Assembly (NCBI GenBank): GCA_963728495.1
Contig: CAVSKI010000010.1
Location: forward strand, 186,001 to 250,000
Direction: 5' to 3'
Length of the DNA stretch: 64,000 nucleotides
Source of the DNA: JACVRW01 sp963728495
Lineage (GTDB): Bacteria > Actinomycetota > Thermoleophilia > Solirubrobacterales > Thermoleophilaceae
This document shows positions 61,071 to 64,000 of the stretch, one piece after another. The notes under the pieces were generated by a model. The model was not told where the DNA came from. It saw only the letters and a program-made list of their open reading frames with translations, and did not search any database. The first letter of the stretch is position 1, and each line of letters opens with the position of its first letter. The position numbers were made by a program, and so were the translations under genes.

Positions 61071-61820
61071 CTAGGCCCCGCGCATCAGCCCGCCGTCCAC
61101 CGCCAGTGCCTGCGCGGTCACGTAGCTGGCGGGCTGTGAGCACAGGAACGCGGCGGCCGCGGCGATCTCCTCGACTTGACCCAGCCGGGCGGCCGGAACC
61201 TCGTCGCGGGCAACCTTCTCCGCCTCGTCGATCGACCCGTACACCTGCTCGAGGCGGCTCGTGGCGATCCGGCCGGGCAGGATCGTGTTGAGGGTGACGC
61301 CGTCCGCGGCGACCTTGGCGGCGATCGTGCGGAAGGTGGCGAGCATCCCGCTGCGATGCGCGCTCGAGAGCATCAGCGCCGGGATGGGCTCGCGCGCGGC
61401 GGTCGAGGAGATGTTCAGGATGCGCCCGTAGCCGCGCTCGCGCATGCCGGCCAGGGCGGGCTCGATCAGGGCCATGGGGCCGAGCATCAGCTCGCGGTGG
61501 GCGTTCTGCCACTGCTCGCGGGTGAACTCGAGCGGTTCGCCGCCCGGCGGCCCGCCGGTGTTGGCCACGAGCACGGCCAGTGGCCCGAGATCCTCCTCGA
61601 CACTCTTCAGCAGAGCCGGGGCGGCGTCCAGATCGGCCATGTCGTGCACGTACGCGCGGGCCGCGCCCACCTCGGCGGCCGCACGGTCGATCTTCTCCCG
61701 CGAGCGCGAGCTCACGGCCACCTGCGCGCCCTCGTCCACGAGCGCTCGGGCCACGGCGCGACCGATTCCCTGGGACGCGCCGGTCACGAGCGCCACCTTG
61801 CCCTCAAGTCCGAGATCCAT
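61071..61820 (-). CDS. Atypical SDR oxidoreductase lacking the YxxxK catalytic pair
   Basis: A 249-residue SDR with an intact nucleotide loop (LVTGASQGIGRAVA), VANTGGPPGGEPLEF instead of the usual NNAG, ILNISSTAAREP with the catalytic-type serine, and AFLCSQPASYVTAQALAVDGG at the end. At the YxxxK position it reads SSAHRSGML, so both Tyr and Lys are absent. This NTGGPP/AHRxG subgroup recurs in many bacteria and its activity is unclear. It is divergent from the next small gene. Confidence 0.85.
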   Translation of the reverse strand: MDLGLEGKVALVTGASQGIGRAVARALVDEGAQVAVSSRSREKIDRAAAEVGAARAYVHDMADLDAAPALLKSVEEDLGPLAVLVANTGGPPGGEPLEFTREQWQNAHRELMLGPMALIEPALAGMRERGYGRILNISSTAAREPIPALMLSSAHRSGMLATFRTIAAKVAADGVTLNTILPGRIATSRLEQVYGSIDEAEKVARDEVPAARLGQVEEIAAAAAFLCSQPASYVTAQALAVDGGLMRGA

Positions 61821-61871
61821 CGGCGCAGCCTACCTCCGCTCATCCGGGCGCCGGTGTACGCTCGCCCACGC

Positions 61872-62075
61872 ATGCCCTTTCGCCTTCTCGTGCGCGCTGC
61901 ACCGCTCGTACTCGGCGCAATGGCCGCCGCGCTCTGGCTGCGTCGCCGCGAGCCCGATCGCCCCGCCCTGCCTGCCCCTCCGAGGTCGCGGGGCACCCGC
62001 TTCACACGCGCGCCGGAGGGGGGCCCGGTCGACATCGTGACGGTGGTCGACGACCTCCTTGGCGCGGCCGGTTAG
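61872..62075 (+). CDS. Small hypothetical membrane-anchored protein
   Basis: A 67-residue frame from ATG 61872 with an N-terminal hydrophobic segment (LLVRAAPLVLGAMAAALWL), a basic stretch (RRREPDRP) and a polar tail ending VDIVTVVDDLLGAAG. A single-pass membrane protein is plausible. It lies between a divergent SDR start and the c-di-AMP riboswitch. No family is recognised; support is limited to length, hydrophobicity and position. Confidence 0.4.
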   Translation: MPFRLLVRAAPLVLGAMAAALWLRRREPDRPALPAPPRSRGTRFTRAPEGGPVDIVTVVDDLLGAAG

Positions 62076-62099
62076 GCGGTTATCTGCGCGATCTGCTTG

Positions 62100-62262
62100 G
62101 ATAGTTGCCTCAAAGCTGCAAAAAACTTGCCGAGTTCCCGCCGTTCAGGCGGCGGGAAGCGGGGGACCCAATGAAGCCCAGGCTTCCGGGGCGAATCGCA
62201 GTTTCTACTGCGTAGCGCCACTTTCCGGCGCGAGCCCGTCAGCTCACCTCGTAGGCATCGGA
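62100..62262 (+). promoter_or_regulatory. Cyclic di-AMP riboswitch (ydaO/yuaA type)
   Basis: The leader of the Rpf-like gene contains the ydaO hallmarks in order: an initial CCGAGTTCCCGCC hairpin, GGGGGACCCAATGAA, GGGGCGAATCGC, then CTTTCCGGCGCGAGCCCGTC and AGCTCACCTCGTAGGC. The last block is the most conserved part of the class. In actinobacteria this riboswitch usually precedes cell-wall hydrolase and Rpf genes, as here, and c-di-AMP binding turns expression off. It ends about 15 bp before the GTG start. Confidence 0.92.
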
Positions 62263-62277
62263 AAGGGGAGCAACGAA

Positions 62278-62871
62278 GTGCAATCGATTGTCGATGCCGC
62301 GCGATACAGACCGTTCGCGCTTATCGCCCTCGCGGCCATGGCGCTGGGGGGCACGGCCCAGAGCGCATCCGCAGACCGGGTGGTCGCGAGTACGGCCAGC
62401 GCCGCAAGCGCGGAAGACCTGATGGTCGAACGCGGGGACCGCGGGCCCGCCGTCAGGAAGATCCAGGCCGCGCTCGGCGTTCCCGCCGACGGCGTCTTCG
62501 GGCCGCAGACCGAGCGCGCGGTCAGGCGCTTTCAGCGCCGCGAGGGCCTGCTGGTGGACGGGGTCGTCGGTCCACAGACGCGTGCCGCGCTCGGCTTGGA
62601 GCCGTTCACCCGCACCTCTCGGCGCGCCAAGAGGAGCAGCGTTGAGATACCGCGGGTTCTGCGCCTGATCGCCGAGTGCGAATCCGGCGGGAACCCCAGG
62701 GCCGTCTCGGCGGGCGGCACCTACCGAGGCAAGTACCAGTTCAGCCGCGGCACCTGGCGCGGGCTCGGTGGCCGGGGCGATCCGGCCGAAGCGTCCGAGG
62801 CAGAGCAGGACCGGCTGGCGCTCAAGCTGTATCGCCAGCGCGGGAACGCGCCGTGGCCGAACTGCCCCTGA
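62278..62871 (+). CDS. Rpf-like cell-wall hydrolase with peptidoglycan-binding domain
   Basis: A 197-residue exported protein. GTG 62278 has AGGGGAG upstream and yields a signal peptide ending near QSASA. Residues 47-108 are a PG_binding_1 domain (RGDRGPAVRKIQAALGVPADGVFGPQT). Residues 122-197 are the resuscitation-promoting-factor/transglycosylase domain (LRLIAECESGGNPRAVS with the catalytic Glu, YRGKYQFSRGTW, RGNAPWPNC). It cleaves peptidoglycan and may stimulate outgrowth of resting cells. A c-di-AMP riboswitch controls it. Confidence 0.9.
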   Translation: MQSIVDAARYRPFALIALAAMALGGTAQSASADRVVASTASAASAEDLMVERGDRGPAVRKIQAALGVPADGVFGPQTERAVRRFQRREGLLVDGVVGPQTRAALGLEPFTRTSRRAKRSSVEIPRVLRLIAECESGGNPRAVSAGGTYRGKYQFSRGTWRGLGGRGDPAEASEAEQDRLALKLYRQRGNAPWPNCP

Positions 62872-62886
62872 TTTCTGGCCGGGAGG

Positions 62887-64000
62887 TCAGGACGCCGCGG
62901 CCGACCGCGCGGGGACCTTTCGTCCCAATGAGATGACGCCGAGGAGGGTGAGGCCGCACAGCACGCCGAGCATGCCGTAGGGCACGGCGTCCACGGTGGC
63001 GTCGGCTATCGCCGCCCCGGCGCCGCTGCCCACCACGTGGCCGAGCGCCCACGACAAGTTGGAGATCGAGAAGGCCAGCGCCAGGTCGAGCCCGGCGTTC
63101 TCCGACGCCTCGGAGAGCATGGCCATGGCCGGAGCCCAGAAGCCGCCGAGCGCGGCGTAGGTGAGCAGCATCGCTGCGCCGAGCACAATGACCTCGCCGG
63201 GCAGGGGCAGCAACACCGCCATCACCGCTGCGCCGGCCAGGCCGGCCCGAATGGGGGCAAGTCTCCCGCGCCGGTCGGAGGCCCGGCCGGCCAGCGGGCT
63301 CACCACGGCCTCGACGGCCGCGGTGATCAGGAAGATCGCGCCGATTGCGGTGCCGCTGGCCCCGAGGTCGTCGAGTCTCAGCGGCGCGAGCACCTCGATC
63401 ACCCCGGAGAACAGGGCGGGCAGGGTAAAGAGCCAGAACGCGGTAAGAACGTCGCGCCGGCGCAGCGCCTGCAGCATCGCCGGCAGGCCCCCGCTCGGCG
63501 CGGGCGGCACGCCCGGTATGCGCCAGGCCCAGACGGCGAGGGCGACCGCGACAGCCGACACGCCGCTGAAAACCAACTCCGGCCCCACCACGGTGGCCGC
63601 TCCGCCGAGCACGGGGCCGAGGAGCACGCCCACGATGGCGGCTGCCAGGGCAGAGCCGATCATCTCGCCGCGGCGGTCGGCGGGAGCTGCCGACACGAGC
63701 CACGTCATTCCCGCCGCCCACATGCAGGCGCCGCCCACCCCCTGGACGAAGCGAGCCGTGTCGAGCAGGACGATGTTGCCGGCGAACGCGAAGGCCAGGC
63801 TGGTGACTCCAAGCAAAGCCAGCCCGGTGAGCAGCGCTGGCTTGACTCCCCAGCGTGCGGCCAGCCAGCCACCGGGCAGCGCGCCGGCGAAGGTGCCCAC
63901 GGGATAGGCCGCGGTGAGCACGCCGGCCGCCGTCTTCGACAGGTCGAACTCCGCGGAGTAGTGGGGCAGCAGGGGCGCGACGGCGGCGAAGAACATGGTG
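62887..64000 (-). CDS. MFS transporter, 5' end beyond window
   Basis: A partial major-facilitator protein with 11 helices visible. The frame runs to the window edge; the first visible Met (63996) lies inside helix 1 (MFFAAVAPLLPHYSAEFDLS), so the true start is outside. Motifs: GGWLAARWGVKPALL (loop 2-3), RFVQGVGGACMWAAGMTWL, and AGRASDRRGRLAPIRAG between helices 8 and 9. Probably a drug:proton antiporter-type exporter. It ends 15 bp after the Rpf-like stop in convergent orientation. Confidence 0.85.
   Translation of the reverse strand, partial: TMFFAAVAPLLPHYSAEFDLSKTAAGVLTAAYPVGTFAGALPGGWLAARWGVKPALLTGLALLGVTSLAFAFAGNIVLLDTARFVQGVGGACMWAAGMTWLVSAAPADRRGEMIGSALAAAIVGVLLGPVLGGAATVVGPELVFSGVSAVAVALAVWAWRIPGVPPAPSGGLPAMLQALRRRDVLTAFWLFTLPALFSGVIEVLAPLRLDDLGASGTAIGAIFLITAAVEAVVSPLAGRASDRRGRLAPIRAGLAGAAVMAVLLPLPGEVIVLGAAMLLTYAALGGFWAPAMAMLSEASENAGLDLALAFSISNLSWALGHVVGSGAGAAIADATVDAVPYGMLGVLCGLTLLGVISLGRKVPARSAAAS

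Overview
The window is about 64 kb of GC-rich actinobacterial chromosome, most likely from the class Thermoleophilia (Solirubrobacter/Conexibacter-like soil lineages). The evidence is the base composition, many GTG starts with 4-bp stop/start overlaps, a collagen-like surface protein of a kind I associate with that class (15845-16435), a c-di-AMP riboswitch before an Rpf-like gene, a DivIVA-domain protein and Rho-derived proteins. No phage, plasmid, IS element or CRISPR array was seen. The assignment is inference, because no 16S gene or core marker set is present.

Layout. 0.1-8.6 kb: DivIVA-type protein, nitronate monooxygenase, lytic transglycosylase-like protein, ScyD/E-type propeller, histidine phosphatase, then a CPA2 antiporter coupled to cydA-cydB and a tiny third membrane protein. 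8.7-16.4 kb: MMPL transporter, Fur-family regulator, minimal HisKA protein, superoxide dismutase, EEP hydrolase, tRNA-Leu, fatty acid hydroxylase, LPXTG protein with eight 24-bp repeats, collagen-like protein. 16.4-23 kb: a decayed or error-rich stretch with a LuxR remnant, an MMPL gene with about five indels and a YihY gene with one, among small intact genes.

23.4-31.5 kb: a tightly coupled eight-gene minus-strand operon. In transcription order it encodes an MDR dehydrogenase, a degenerate pterin synthase (PTPS/QueD-like), a GT4 glycosyltransferase, a methyltransferase, a flippase-like membrane protein, a RibD-type reductase, a CDP-alcohol transferase fused to an LtaS-like sulfatase, and a second methyltransferase. 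It looks like an uncharacterised pathway joining pterin/pyrimidine chemistry to membrane-lipid or surface-polymer chemistry.

31.7-36.7 kb: AraC/VOC pair, cNMP-domain flavoprotein lacking the redox CxxC, DUF1275 protein, tRNA-Glu, PAP2 phosphatase. 36.7-44.4 kb: a cobalamin riboswitch followed by six overlapping genes: three exported DUF4430 proteins, EcfT, a double EcfA ATPase, and an ECF S component fused to an extracytoplasmic alpha/alpha-toroid. DUF4430 and the alpha/alpha barrel are the two domains of animal intrinsic factor and transcobalamin, so this reads as a bacterial, split, membrane-tethered version of that B12-capture machine.

44.4-64 kb: SDR, nitroreductase, a glpD-folP-phosphoesterase operon, a cyclic 2,3-diphosphoglycerate synthase/2-phosphoglycerate kinase pair, a Rho-derived protein without ATPase residues, a PHM-like copper protein with a cupredoxin tail, a response regulator/kinase/SAF-domain operon, rpiA, an OsmC-family protein, lon, an SSI-like lipoprotein, an SDR lacking YxxxK, a c-di-AMP riboswitch with an Rpf-like gene, and an MFS transporter cut by the window edge.
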